This document shows positions 55,054 to 63,536 of a stretch of DNA of 64,000 nucleotides, piece by piece. A model generated the notes under the pieces. The model saw only the letters and a list, made by a program, of their open reading frames with translations. It made no database searches and was not told where the DNA came from. Numbering within the stretch: the first letter of the stretch is position 1; each line of letters opens with the position of its first letter. The DNA comes from Pelagihabitans pacificus. Lineage in GTDB: Bacteria; Bacteroidota; Bacteroidia; Flavobacteriales; Flavobacteriaceae. Both the position numbers and the translations under genes were made by a program. Location: NCBI RefSeq assembly GCF_009371985.2, contig NZ_VIKU02000010.1, positions 1-64,000 of the forward strand, in the 5' to 3' direction.

Positions 55054-57153
55054 TTATCTGACAAAGGCATTCGCCATGCCCCCGTCAACATTGATGATAT
55101 TACCCGTGGTTTTTTCCAAAATAGCGACACAGGCGAAAACACCGTTCGCTATGTCTTCCGGATATATTATCTCGTTCAACAGATTTCGCTTTGCGTAGAA
55201 TGACGGGAGTTCCTCAACGGCAATACCATAGGCTTTGGCGCGTCCCTCTGCCCATTCACCCTCCCAGATTTTACTGCCTATGATCACGCCATCGGGGTTA
55301 ACCGTGTTCACGCGTATCCTGTCCTTTCCCAACTCGGCAGCCAATAAGCGGGCCATGTGCTGTTGGGCTGCCTTGGCGGTACCGTAACCCACATTGTTGG
55401 GTCCCGAGACCAAGCCATTTTTACTGGCGATGGAAATGATATCACCTCCTAAACCTTGTGCCCGCATGATGGCAACCGCTTGTTTTGCGAGTTCAAACTG
55501 ACCTTTGACCAAAACGTCTTGAAGAATATCCCAGTCTTTTTCCGTGGTTTCTTCCAAGGGTTTGGAAATCGCGAGACCGGCGCTGTGGACTACGATATCG
55601 ACTCCACCGAACTGCAAACAGGCTTTTTTAAAAGCCTCGGAAATCGATTCCTTTTTGGTGACGTCGCAAACAGCATAACTTGCAATATCCGGGGCGTAAG
55701 TGTCGACTGCTTCCTCCAAGCGATCTTCGACGATATCGGTGAGGACTATATTGGCACCTTCGGAGGCTAATTTATCGGCAATGGCTTTTCCGATACCACC
55801 GCCTGCACCGGTCACCAGGGCCACTTTTCTGGATAGTGGTTTTTCCTTGGGCATTCGCTGCAGCTTGGCTTCCTCCAACAACCAATATTCGATATCAAAA
55901 GCTTCTTGTCGGGGAAGCGAGGTATATTCCGAGATGGCTTCGGCCCCCCGCATGACATTGATGGCGTTGATATAGAATTCACTTGCAACCCGGGCGGTCT
56001 GCTTGTTCTTGGCAAAGCTGAACATCCCCACTCCCGGATAGATAATGATGACCGGATTGGAGTCGCGCATGGCAGGACTATTGGCGCGCTTGCAGGTTTC
56101 ATAGTACCCTTTGTACGCTGCCCGGTATTGTACGAAATCAGGCCTTAGTTTTTGAAGGATGGCTTCGGTATCCGATAGGTTTTGATCCGAATCGAGTCGA
56201 AGAACCAACGGCTGTATTTTAGTTCTTAAAAAGTGGTCTGGGCAGGAGGTCCCCATCGGGGCCAAACGTTCCAAATCGTGGCTGTTAATGTATTGCATGA
56301 CCACATCGGTGTCGGTAAAATGGCCGATCATTCGCGCTTCTGAAGAACACAATCCCCGTAACAAAGGCATTAATCGCGCGGCTTTTTCCTTTCGTTCCTT
56401 TTCTGGCAACGATGCGACTTTTTGTCCGCCGAAAATTCGTTTCTTCCCTTTGATTTTCTTTTCGATGAATTCCGAGGCCATCTCGATGACCTCCAAACTA
56501 TTGACATAGCATTCGTAGGAAGTGTCTCCCCAGGTGAACAGACCATGGCTTCCAAGTACAATCCCCCGTATACCAGGGTTTTCCTTCAGGCATTTTTCCA
56601 ACTGGAGCCCTAAATCAAAACCAGGACGCTGCCAAGGTACCCAACCCATGGTATCGCCCCAAATTTCTTGGGTTACCTTTTCACTGTCTTTAGCCGCCGC
56701 CACCGCGATGAGTGCATCGGGATGCAAGTGGTCGATATGCTTAAAAGGAAGCAATCCGTGCAAAGGGGTGTCGATGGAAGGGGCTTTACTATCCAAGTCG
56801 TAAATGCAATGGTTGAATAGGCCCACCATCCGGTCTTCATCATGAAGGCCCTGATATACTTTTTTAAGGTCTCTTAGTCGATTGGTATACAAGCCGGCTA
56901 TACCGGCCTTGGTCAGGGTACCAATATCACCACCGGAACCTTTGATCCACATCACTTCCACTTCCCTATTGGTCAAAGGGTCTTTTTCAATGGTTTTACA
57001 ACTGGTGTTTCCGCCGCCGTAATTGGTAATTCGCAGATCGGCCCCAAGGATATTGGAGCGGTACAGAAAAAGCGCTACTTGATCATCGCCCATGTCCGCT
57101 GCTTTTTGCCTATCCCACAAATAGTTGACATGTTTAAAGCTTTTTGTTTTCAT
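55054..57153 (-). CDS. Bifunctional rhamnulose-1-phosphate aldolase / L-lactaldehyde dehydrogenase
   Basis: 699 residues with two domains. The N-terminal part (about 25-400) is a class II aldolase/adducin fold with GGGNTSCK and the metal histidines in DTPLHGLLPFKHIDHLHPDALIA and VLGSHGLFTWG. The C-terminal part (about 435-699) is a classical short-chain dehydrogenase: VTGAGGGIGKAIADKL, SIASKNGLVSGPNNVGYGTAKAA with the Ser-Tyr-Lys set. This RhaE-RhaW type fusion cleaves rhamnulose 1-phosphate to DHAP and L-lactaldehyde and oxidises the aldehyde to L-lactate. First structural gene of the operon, preceded by a perfect -7 box. Confidence 0.92.
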   Translation of the reverse strand: MKTKSFKHVNYLWDRQKAADMGDDQVALFLYRSNILGADLRITNYGGGNTSCKTIEKDPLTNREVEVMWIKGSGGDIGTLTKAGIAGLYTNRLRDLKKVYQGLHDEDRMVGLFNHCIYDLDSKAPSIDTPLHGLLPFKHIDHLHPDALIAVAAAKDSEKVTQEIWGDTMGWVPWQRPGFDLGLQLEKCLKENPGIRGIVLGSHGLFTWGDTSYECYVNSLEVIEMASEFIEKKIKGKKRIFGGQKVASLPEKERKEKAARLMPLLRGLCSSEARMIGHFTDTDVVMQYINSHDLERLAPMGTSCPDHFLRTKIQPLVLRLDSDQNLSDTEAILQKLRPDFVQYRAAYKGYYETCKRANSPAMRDSNPVIIIYPGVGMFSFAKNKQTARVASEFYINAINVMRGAEAISEYTSLPRQEAFDIEYWLLEEAKLQRMPKEKPLSRKVALVTGAGGGIGKAIADKLASEGANIVLTDIVEDRLEEAVDTYAPDIASYAVCDVTKKESISEAFKKACLQFGGVDIVVHSAGLAISKPLEETTEKDWDILQDVLVKGQFELAKQAVAIMRAQGLGGDIISIASKNGLVSGPNNVGYGTAKAAQQHMARLLAAELGKDRIRVNTVNPDGVIIGSKIWEGEWAEGRAKAYGIAVEELPSFYAKRNLLNEIIYPEDIANGVFACVAILEKTTGNIINVDGGMANAFVR

Positions 57154-57176
57154 TGCTTATTTTGAAGTCTTTCGTC

Positions 57177-57184
57177 CAAAGGTA
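57177..57184 (-). promoter_or_regulatory. -7 promoter box of the rhamnose operon
   Basis: Minus-strand TACCTTTG, an exact TAnnTTTG match, 24 bases before the aldolase ATG at 57153. The 123-base gap to the regulator gene is the likely place for the operator. Confidence 0.55.
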
Positions 57185-57276
57185 TTACTTGGATCGGTAA
57201 AAAGTGTTCTGCACCGTTCTGCTATTCGATTTTGGCGCCGGAAAATCAGGAAACATGGTAAGTGGCTCAAAAAGAA

Positions 57277-58299
57277 TCAGAGCGATTTTCTGGGAATTAC
57301 GTAAAAAGGATTGTCGAACTGTCGTTTTTCGTTGTTCAAAATCAATTGGGCCGCTTGCTTGCCCAACTGGGCAAAATCGGTTGAAATCACGGTAATGCCG
57401 TCTAGCACAATTTCCTTTAAAGGGGTATCATTGTAAGAGATAATACCCACATTCTTTCCCAAGGTTAGATCCGCATCCTTTATTTTTTTAATAAGGTCGA
57501 CCAAATCGTTCTCAGTGAGCGTAATATAGGCGGTGAGGGGCGTTATTTTTTCCTTTGCGATATCTTCAAAGACCTCGAAATCATAGGCATATTCGTTACA
57601 AAATTTAACAAACCCTTTTTTGATTTCAAGAGGATGGTAGGTGTGCTTGCGTCGAAGTAGTTTTACCCTCCTATATTTTCTCAGTTGCGGATTCAATTCC
57701 TTTAGGGATGCATGGATATTTCCCTCGAAATCCTGATAAACGCTGGAAACACTGCTTCCCAATTGACTCACTTTCTTGTCTAATACCAACAATTTGTCCA
57801 GTGGAATGTTGTCTTGCACGAAGTCTACCAAATCCTCACCGCCTTCCTCAAAATGGCAGATGATGGCATAATGGGTATACTCCCTGGACTTGCTGGCCAG
57901 GATGAGGTTCTTGAACTGTCGGTAATTATTGTCGTAAATAAAAAAGTCGATGGTTACGTCATTGCCCAGTTCGCTTGCGAACGCATCGTAGATAATTTTT
58001 TTATGTGCACTTAATTTATTGAAGAGCAAGAACACCTTTGCCTTTAGTTTCAAATCGTCGTTTTTGACGTAGTAGCCTTTTCCGGGTACGGAGTCGATCA
58101 ATTTCATTCCCTTCAGGTGGTCATAAGCCTTAACGATGGTATCCCTCGAGATATCGAAGGTAATCAGCAATTCATTGACAGAAGGCAGTCTGTCGTTCAC
58201 TTTAATTTGACCGTTGCCCAAAGCAGTAAGCACCGAATGCACAATTTGCTTGTACTTAGGGATTTTGGAATCCTCGATTATTTCTATCAAATGAAGCAT
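57277..58299 (-). CDS. GntR-type transcriptional regulator with sugar-binding domain
   Basis: 340 residues. The N-terminal winged helix (about 5-75) has PKYKQIVHSVLTALGNGQIKVNDRLPSVNELLITFDISRDTIVKAYDHLK, the GntR pattern. The rest resembles LacI/periplasmic-binding-type ligand domains (FLLFNKLSAHKKIIYDAF to GVISYNDTPLKEIVLDGITVIS, AAQLILN). Such hybrids regulate sugar operons in Bacteroidota. It lies directly upstream of and in line with the rhamnose genes and is predicted to respond to L-rhamnose or an intermediate. Confidence 0.9.
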   Translation of the reverse strand: MLHLIEIIEDSKIPKYKQIVHSVLTALGNGQIKVNDRLPSVNELLITFDISRDTIVKAYDHLKGMKLIDSVPGKGYYVKNDDLKLKAKVFLLFNKLSAHKKIIYDAFASELGNDVTIDFFIYDNNYRQFKNLILASKSREYTHYAIICHFEEGGEDLVDFVQDNIPLDKLLVLDKKVSQLGSSVSSVYQDFEGNIHASLKELNPQLRKYRRVKLLRRKHTYHPLEIKKGFVKFCNEYAYDFEVFEDIAKEKITPLTAYITLTENDLVDLIKKIKDADLTLGKNVGIISYNDTPLKEIVLDGITVISTDFAQLGKQAAQLILNNEKRQFDNPFYVIPRKSL

Positions 58300-58867
58300 C
58301 CGGATTTTGACTATGCCTCGAATATAGGAATATATTCCCTTTGGCAGGGTGCTGTTTTCAAAGCAAATTTCTTGGGATAATGGTCGTAAGACCCTCCTAT
58401 GCGGAGCTCTAGGACTAGTATCGCCATCTTAAGGCGGAAAGTGGGCAACCTGTTGGTATCAAAGGGCGAACACCTGCTCCAGGCAGCAAACGGGTATCGA
58501 CCCAAATGTCCATGAACGATACCCTACCAGCTGAGGGATTATTTTGACCAAGTATACCGGTGGAAAAGTCTGGAAAAAGTAATATAGATTGCGATCATTT
58601 TTTGTCAATCACCGATTTTATCGACCATTTGAAACCCATGACCAGCAATACTTGTTCACTCACGGTTCGGGATGAAAAAAGGGACATTCACCACATCCAC
58701 TTCCTGGTTTGAGACCGGATTGTTTGATTTCGAAGACAATACCTATGATTTTACTTTTGGTTTCAATTGAAAGGGTATTATCTTAGACGAAGTATTACAA
58801 AATATAAATATAACCATATGCATCGAATCCATGGAACCAATGTTAACCTAACACAACCCTGCTAATC
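58300..58867. other. Intergenic region with a remnant reading frame
   Basis: 568 bases before the haem-binding protein gene. The stretch 58642-58770 (plus) is open, and its end reads like the final strands of an outer-membrane beta barrel (see next entry). The rest shows nothing protein-like or regulatory that I can support. Confidence 0.45.
58672..58770 (+). pseudogene. Possible remnant of an outer-membrane beta-barrel gene
   Basis: A 32-residue reading frame, from Met to TGA, ending FETGLFDFEDNTYDFTFGFN: alternating aromatic and polar residues closing on F-G-F-N, as at the C-terminus of porin-like outer-membrane proteins. It is far too short to be whole, and the frame upstream is closed at 58639, so I read it as a decayed 3' end. 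It could also be chance. Confidence 0.35.
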
Positions 58868-59362
58868 ATGCTAAAAAAACTCTTAATCGGGTTGCTACTT
58901 ATCTTAGTGGTTATCCAATTCATCAAGCCGGACAAAAATGAGTCCAACGACCTCACCTACGACATGGCAAAGAAGTATAACGTACCGGCCGATGTCAATA
59001 ACCTGCTACAGGTATCCTGTAATGATTGTCATACGAACAAAACCGAATACCCGTGGTACGCCAACGTGCAGCCGGTAGCCTGGTGGTTGGATCATCATGT
59101 TCAAGATGGAAAAAAACATCTCAACTTTTCCGAGTTTACCAACAGACCACTTTATGTACAAAACCACAAGTTTGATGAAATTATCGAAATGGTCGATGAA
59201 GGTGAGATGCCACTGGCTTCCTACACCTACTTTGGGTTACATCCGAAAGCCAACCTCACCGATGAACAACGCACGATGATTACCGATTGGGCAAAGGCCC
59301 AAATGGAATATTTAAAACGAACGTACCCGGCCGATAGTTTGGTTTTTCCAAAGAGAGACTGA
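58868..59362 (+). CDS. Haem-binding domain (cytochrome-like) protein
   Basis: 164 residues with an uncleaved or cleaved N-terminal hydrophobic segment (KKLLIGLLLILVVIQFI) and a c-type haem motif CNDCH at 51-55, followed by TNKTEYPWYANVQPVAWWLDHHV and later GEMPLASYT. This order fits the Haem_bd family of Bacteroidota. It probably sits in the periplasm, anchored to the membrane, and may serve electron transfer or haem sensing. It is followed after 59 bases by the mutarotase gene. Confidence 0.87.
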   Translation: MLKKLLIGLLLILVVIQFIKPDKNESNDLTYDMAKKYNVPADVNNLLQVSCNDCHTNKTEYPWYANVQPVAWWLDHHVQDGKKHLNFSEFTNRPLYVQNHKFDEIIEMVDEGEMPLASYTYFGLHPKANLTDEQRTMITDWAKAQMEYLKRTYPADSLVFPKRD

Positions 59363-59421
59363 GATAACGGGAATGAGGTACGACTCTCCAAAAGGGAAAT
59401 TAATTGTATGAAACACCAAAA

Positions 59422-60588
59422 ATGAGCTTCTTGAATCTTGGTAATTTAGTCGTCTTCTTTATCACCTTCGCCCCGGGTGCCATGTGTGGTCAAGAAACGA
59501 AGGCGGAAGTCACCAAATCGAATGCAAGCATTACCATTTCAAAAAGTGATTATGGTACAACACCGGAAGGTGAGAACGTAGAGCAGTATACCCTTACCAA
59601 CACCACGGGAATGACCGTAAAAATAATTACCTACGGTGGTAGGATTACTTATTTGGCCGTTCCCGATAGAAATGGAAATTTTGCGAATGTGGTATTGAAC
59701 CTTGATTCCCTTGGGCAATATCTGGAGGGCAACCCCTTTTTTGGCGCACTGGTAGGGCGTTATGGGAACCGTATCGCCAATGCCAAATTTTTGTTGGACG
59801 GTAAAGAATATCGACTTGCGGCCAATAATGGCAAGAACAGTCTGCATGGTGGCTATAAGGGATATGACAAAGTGGTTTGGACGGCAGCTGCATCTATCGG
59901 AAAGGATCAAGCGGTACTTAAACTCACGTATCTAAGTAAGGATATGGAAGAGGGTTTTCCTGGGAATTTAGATATCACGGTTACCTATGCCCTTGACAAC
60001 GAAAATACCTTGACCGTACAGTACGAGGCTACGACCGACAAAAAAACGATTGTAAATCTGACCCAGCATTCTTATTTCAATTTATCCGGTGACTTTTCAA
60101 CGACCATATTGGACCATGAACTACAATTAAACGCAGGTAGCTACCTTCCTGTAGACGAAACCCTGATTCCTACCGGCGAATTGGCAAAGGTCGAGGGTAC
60201 GCCCTTCGACTTTACCACCGCTAAAACAATAGGCCGGGATATCGACAAAGATGACAATCAATTAAAAAATGGTTTGGGATATGACCATTGCTGGGTACTT
60301 GATAATCAAGGGGATGGTATACGGGAAGTAGCGACCTTGTTCGATCCGAAAAGTGGAAGAGTCCTGAAGGTGGGCACTACCGAACCTGGACTACAGTTTT
60401 ACAGCGGTAACTTTTTGGATGGCACGCTGCCAAGGCCGAACGGGGGTACTTACGTGAAAAGAAGCGGCCTCTGTTTGGAGACGCAACATTATCCGGATTC
60501 TCCCAATCAGACCGATTTCCCATCGGTAATTCTAAATCCAGGTGGAAAATATAAAACTACGACCACCTTTAGGTTCTCGACCAAATGA
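59422..60588 (+). CDS. galM: Secreted aldose 1-epimerase (mutarotase)
   Basis: 388 residues from the ATG at 59422. Signal peptide to about residue 22 (FAPGAMCGQ). Galactose mutarotase signatures: TYGGRITYLAVPDRNG, GRYGNRIANAKF, LHGGYKGYDKVVW, NLTQHSYFNLSGD (catalytic His region), GYDHCWVLD, and a closing SGLCLETQHYPDSPN with the catalytic Glu. It interconverts alpha and beta anomers of aldoses outside the cytoplasm. An ATG AAA start (59408) lies just upstream in another frame. No rhamnose-specific mutarotase (RhaM) feature is present. Confidence 0.9.
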   Translation: MSFLNLGNLVVFFITFAPGAMCGQETKAEVTKSNASITISKSDYGTTPEGENVEQYTLTNTTGMTVKIITYGGRITYLAVPDRNGNFANVVLNLDSLGQYLEGNPFFGALVGRYGNRIANAKFLLDGKEYRLAANNGKNSLHGGYKGYDKVVWTAAASIGKDQAVLKLTYLSKDMEEGFPGNLDITVTYALDNENTLTVQYEATTDKKTIVNLTQHSYFNLSGDFSTTILDHELQLNAGSYLPVDETLIPTGELAKVEGTPFDFTTAKTIGRDIDKDDNQLKNGLGYDHCWVLDNQGDGIREVATLFDPKSGRVLKVGTTEPGLQFYSGNFLDGTLPRPNGGTYVKRSGLCLETQHYPDSPNQTDFPSVILNPGGKYKTTTTFRFSTK

Positions 60589-60884
60589 TTCGAATTCGGT
60601 AGCGCACTGGTTACCCTTTAAAGAAACATTATTATGGGGTGCCTAAGGGCCAAGTCCGCTGCGCTATTGATTGTGAAGATAGCTTCCAGGTTTAAAAAGG
60701 AAGAATGATATTCAATGATGGAACCTTACTTTCCCCATTATTACCGGGACCAATTGCCCTCCATGAGAAACGGAAATCCAATTTATCGAGAAACGTAGTG
60801 ATAGGTTTTATCAACTGACCAATGTCATTGCACCTTTCTTGCATTAGCGATAGCTTAAGGGTTTCATAAACAAACTCAAAAACC
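60589..60884. other. Intergenic region without recognised content
   Basis: About 300 bases. A 66-codon minus-strand frame (60692-60892) overlaps the next gene's start and has no family resemblance, so I leave it out. No terminator or clear promoter box was seen. Confidence 0.45.
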
Positions 60885-61289
60885 ATGTCCATAGCAGATA
60901 GATATGATTCCGGGGAACATCAAAGTAATATCGCCCACTTTGCGGCCATCGTAAAATTGGCGAATGTCGATGGTATTATAAATACTGAGGAAGAGGTAAT
61001 TTTAAAACGTTTGGCCTTTAAGCTTGATGTTTCGGACGAAACGGTGAAGGATATCTTGAAGAATCCTGGGAAATTCCCATTGATTCCACCCTACTCCTTG
61101 GAGGAGCGAATCGAAAGACTTCAAGATCTTTGCAGCATTATTCTTGCGGACCATGAAATCGAGGAGGAAGAACGAACATTAATTTACAAATACGCCATTG
61201 GTCTTGGATTCTCGAATGGCAGGGCCAAAGAAGAGATTCAGAAATGCATCAATGTATTGAAAGGCAATGAAAAACGTGGGAACCGATAG
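60885..61289 (+). CDS. TerB-like protein
   Basis: 134 residues, all alpha. IAHFAAIVKLANVDGIINTEEEVILKRLAFKLD and LCSIILADHEIEEEERTLIYKYAIGLGFS show the two acidic metal-binding repeats of the TerB/DjlA N-terminal family. The family occurs in tellurite resistance and general stress contexts; its biochemical role is unknown. It stands before a universal stress protein gene with its own promoter box. Confidence 0.87.
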   Translation: MSIADRYDSGEHQSNIAHFAAIVKLANVDGIINTEEEVILKRLAFKLDVSDETVKDILKNPGKFPLIPPYSLEERIERLQDLCSIILADHEIEEEERTLIYKYAIGLGFSNGRAKEEIQKCINVLKGNEKRGNR

Positions 61290-61382
61290 GGTCTTTCGCT
61301 CACCTAAAACACTTCCGACTCTTTTTTTGAGATAACATTGGTATAAATGACTATTGTCATTTCCATCAATTTTTCGGCGACG

Positions 61383-61390
61383 TACCTTTG
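61383..61390 (+). promoter_or_regulatory. -7 promoter box for the universal stress protein gene
   Basis: TACCTTTG, an exact TAnnTTTG match. It overlaps the TTG at 61388 that opens a longer frame, so the ATG at 61412 is the better start. A TTG at 61354-61356 is 26 bases upstream, longer than the usual spacing. Confidence 0.55.
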
Positions 61391-61411
61391 TACTGCTTAA
61401 AATGGTATGCC

Positions 61412-62302
61412 ATGAAAAAAATAGTATACGCCACCGATTGTACCAAAAGATCCGCTCCCGCATTGCGTTATGCCTATCGCTTAAGTAGGTCGATGCAGGC
61501 CGAATTACATGTTCTACATGTTTATGAACTGCCGCCCATTACGGTTTCTACCATACGACCGCAGGAGCAATTGAGAAAATGGGAAAATCAAGAACAGAAA
61601 GAGATAGTTGCCAACTATTGTACCACCCATCTTAAAAATGAATTGTACGTCGACCCTGTGAAGGTAGAGGTGGTCGAGAGTAGTTTTGTCGCAAAAAGTA
61701 TTATAGCCGCCTGTGAACGTCTGGATGCGGATTTGGTAATCGTCGGTATGAAAGATGATTACACCCTACGTGGAATATTTGCGGGAAACATTGCCAACGA
61801 GCTCTTGGATAAGCTATATGTTCCCCTATTGGTACTCCCTAACAATAGTTATTACCACGGACTTTCCACCTTGGTCTATGCCACTGATTTTGAGGATGCC
61901 GATGTAGAGGCGATCCGTAGTTTGGTAAGCATTGCGGAACCCTATCGGGCATTGATCAAAGTGGTGCATGTGCCTTTAAAGAAAGAATCCGATGCGAGCG
62001 TACGGATGGAATGGTTCGAAAAGGAGGTTCGGCGAAAAATTTCCTATCCAGAATTGGTTTTTGGCCTAGTGCACGCCGATGACGTGGAATCGGGATTGCA
62101 AGGAAGTATCCAGAAAGAACATGCGGATATGTTGGTGATGATGGAGCGGGAGCACCCAAGTTTATTTGATAAATTATTCCACAAAGACTTGGTACGTAGC
62201 ATGCAGACAGCGGTATCCGTTCCATTATTGGTTTTCAATCAACAACGTATCCGGTTACGAATGGCAGAACAAGAAGACGTATCCTACTCCTTTGCATTTT
62301 AG
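61412..62302 (+). CDS. Universal stress protein with two UspA domains
   Basis: 296 residues from the ATG at 61412 (MKKIVYATDCTKRSAPALRYA). The first Usp domain (about 1-142) ends in the ATP-site-like block VGMKDDYTLRGIFAGNIANELLDKLYVPLLVLP; the second (about 150-285) begins LVYATDFEDADVEAIRSL and ends KDLVRSMQTAVSVPLLVFN, missing most of the ATP-loop glycine pattern. Tandem Usp proteins of this size are common in Flavobacteriaceae. A stress-protective role is likely; the exact function is unknown. Confidence 0.92.
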   Translation: MKKIVYATDCTKRSAPALRYAYRLSRSMQAELHVLHVYELPPITVSTIRPQEQLRKWENQEQKEIVANYCTTHLKNELYVDPVKVEVVESSFVAKSIIAACERLDADLVIVGMKDDYTLRGIFAGNIANELLDKLYVPLLVLPNNSYYHGLSTLVYATDFEDADVEAIRSLVSIAEPYRALIKVVHVPLKKESDASVRMEWFEKEVRRKISYPELVFGLVHADDVESGLQGSIQKEHADMLVMMEREHPSLFDKLFHKDLVRSMQTAVSVPLLVFNQQRIRLRMAEQEDVSYSFAF

Positions 62303-62387
62303 GGTAGTTCCTTTGAAAAGGAAGGCAAATTCTTCCAAGTACGAATAGCGGACAAGTTTTCATTTTTGTGAAATACCAATAATGCAT

Positions 62388-62408
62388 GGATTTTCCGCAG
62401 GAAAATCC
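62388..62408. repeat. Palindrome GGATTTTCC-GCA-GGAAAATCC
   Basis: Perfect 9-bp arms and a three-base loop downstream of the SRPBCC gene. The same arms recur at 63469-63490 on the other side of that gene. Confidence 0.85.
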
Positions 62409-62444
62409 TCGGCAACTAATTGTAGGTATTGTTGTAAAACGTGT

Positions 62445-63377
62445 TTATTCCGATTCGAGTTTTATATGATTTAAAACTCTTTCATGGATACGGTGTACAA
62501 TAAAGTTAGACCAACCTTTCCAGTATATTTCAGGATAAATGTCCACTTTGTACCAAGTCGTTCCTTCCAGTTCCGTTTTATTTTCAGATAATTTTTTCAA
62601 TTTGAACTGACCTTTATAGGATTTGAAATATCCGTCTAAATGTGGTGGATGAACTTCCCAAAATGGGTTTAATTCATTCATTGGAATTGGTTGTTCTTTG
62701 ACATCGAATTGTAGTAAATTCGGCTCGCTCCAAGTAGTAATGGGTTCTATAAAACTACCAGTTGTAAAATTACAATATCTAACTGCTCCCACACCATGCC
62801 CAACAATTGTTGCATCTGTTGGATATGAAATCCCGGTTTTAAAAATCCAGTCCGTGGGCTCGCTGATTTTGTCGAACGCTACTACATTTTTCCAAACCTC
62901 TTCGATGGGCGCGGTCACGATTATTTTGGTCCTTACGGGGATTAAGTCCTTTGGAACGTTGAAATGGTCAAAGCTCGAAAAACTAATTGATAGAAGCACC
63001 AGAATTATAGCGGTATTCGTAGGGTTCATAAAATTTGAGTTAGAACTTTTATAGCCCAAATAAGAGCCTAGCCAAACTGCCAGGGCAAGAAGCGGACTAG
63101 CCATCAAAAGACAAATGAGTCCCTCGATTGCAAAAACTACGAGAGCAAGACAGGCCAGTGCCAATGCTATAAAACTTAATTTATACGCGGTACTTTTGGT
63201 TATCTTGACTTTTCTGCCAGAAATGTATGGTGGTAGAAACCCAATGACTAAGGGGATGAACAGAAAAACGCTCCAACCGTAATCTCCCAGATAGTTTATT
63301 GAAATAAATCCCAAGATTTGGACCAATACGAGGGTTGCTAAAACGGAAATAAGTTGGATGTGGTTCAAAATGTTCAA
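62445..63377 (-). CDS. Membrane protein with C-terminal SRPBCC domain
   Basis: 310 residues. The first half (about 1-140) has four or five transmembrane helices (LISVLATLVLVQILGFISI, WSVFLFIPLVIGFLPPYI, LAVWLGSYLGY). The second half is an SRPBCC/START-like ligand-binding fold starting VRTKIIVTAPIEEVWKNVVAF and passing HGVGAVRYCNFTTGSF and YKVDIYPEIYW. Start is TTG at 63377, immediately after an in-frame stop; no ATG is available near the N-terminus. The gene lies between two related palindromic elements. Function unknown. Confidence 0.82.
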   Translation of the reverse strand: MNILNHIQLISVLATLVLVQILGFISINYLGDYGWSVFLFIPLVIGFLPPYISGRKVKITKSTAYKLSFIALALACLALVVFAIEGLICLLMASPLLALAVWLGSYLGYKSSNSNFMNPTNTAIILVLLSISFSSFDHFNVPKDLIPVRTKIIVTAPIEEVWKNVVAFDKISEPTDWIFKTGISYPTDATIVGHGVGAVRYCNFTTGSFIEPITTWSEPNLLQFDVKEQPIPMNELNPFWEVHPPHLDGYFKSYKGQFKLKKLSENKTELEGTTWYKVDIYPEIYWKGWSNFIVHRIHERVLNHIKLESE

Positions 63378-63391
63378 TTAAATGTTTTATA

Positions 63392-63520
63392 ATAGCTCGG
63401 CTATAATTGCGTGGCGGAAAACCTCCGCAGGACTTTTCCGCAGTAGCCCTAAGCTAGCGAATCAGGCTGGATTTTCCATTTGGAAAATCCGACCGCAATG
63501 AGCTATACACAATGTTAGGC
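63392..63520. repeat. Large nested inverted-repeat element, cassette-site-like
   Basis: Outer arms ATAGCTC (63392-63398) / GAGCTAT (63500-63506) and ATTGCG (63406-63411) / CGCAAT (63494-63499) enclose two inner hairpins: GCGGAAAA/TTTTCCGC (63414-63421, 63434-63441) and GGATTTTCCA/TGGAAAATCC (63469-63478, 63481-63490). GTTAGGC follows at 63514-63520, fitting the GTTRRRY core of integron attC sites. The matching opposite core is not seen, so it is attC-like at best. Confidence 0.6.
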
Positions 63521-63536
63521 ACTGGCTTTTTGTTTT

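Noticed and set aside
60692-60892. 66-codon minus-strand frame overlapping the TerB gene start
   Set aside because: No recognised family or promoter; it overlaps the beginning of a solid gene.
63392-63520. True integron attC site
   Set aside because: Only one core (GTTAGGC) is present next to the nested arms; the partner core at the other end was not found and no integrase is in the window. Kept only as attC-like.
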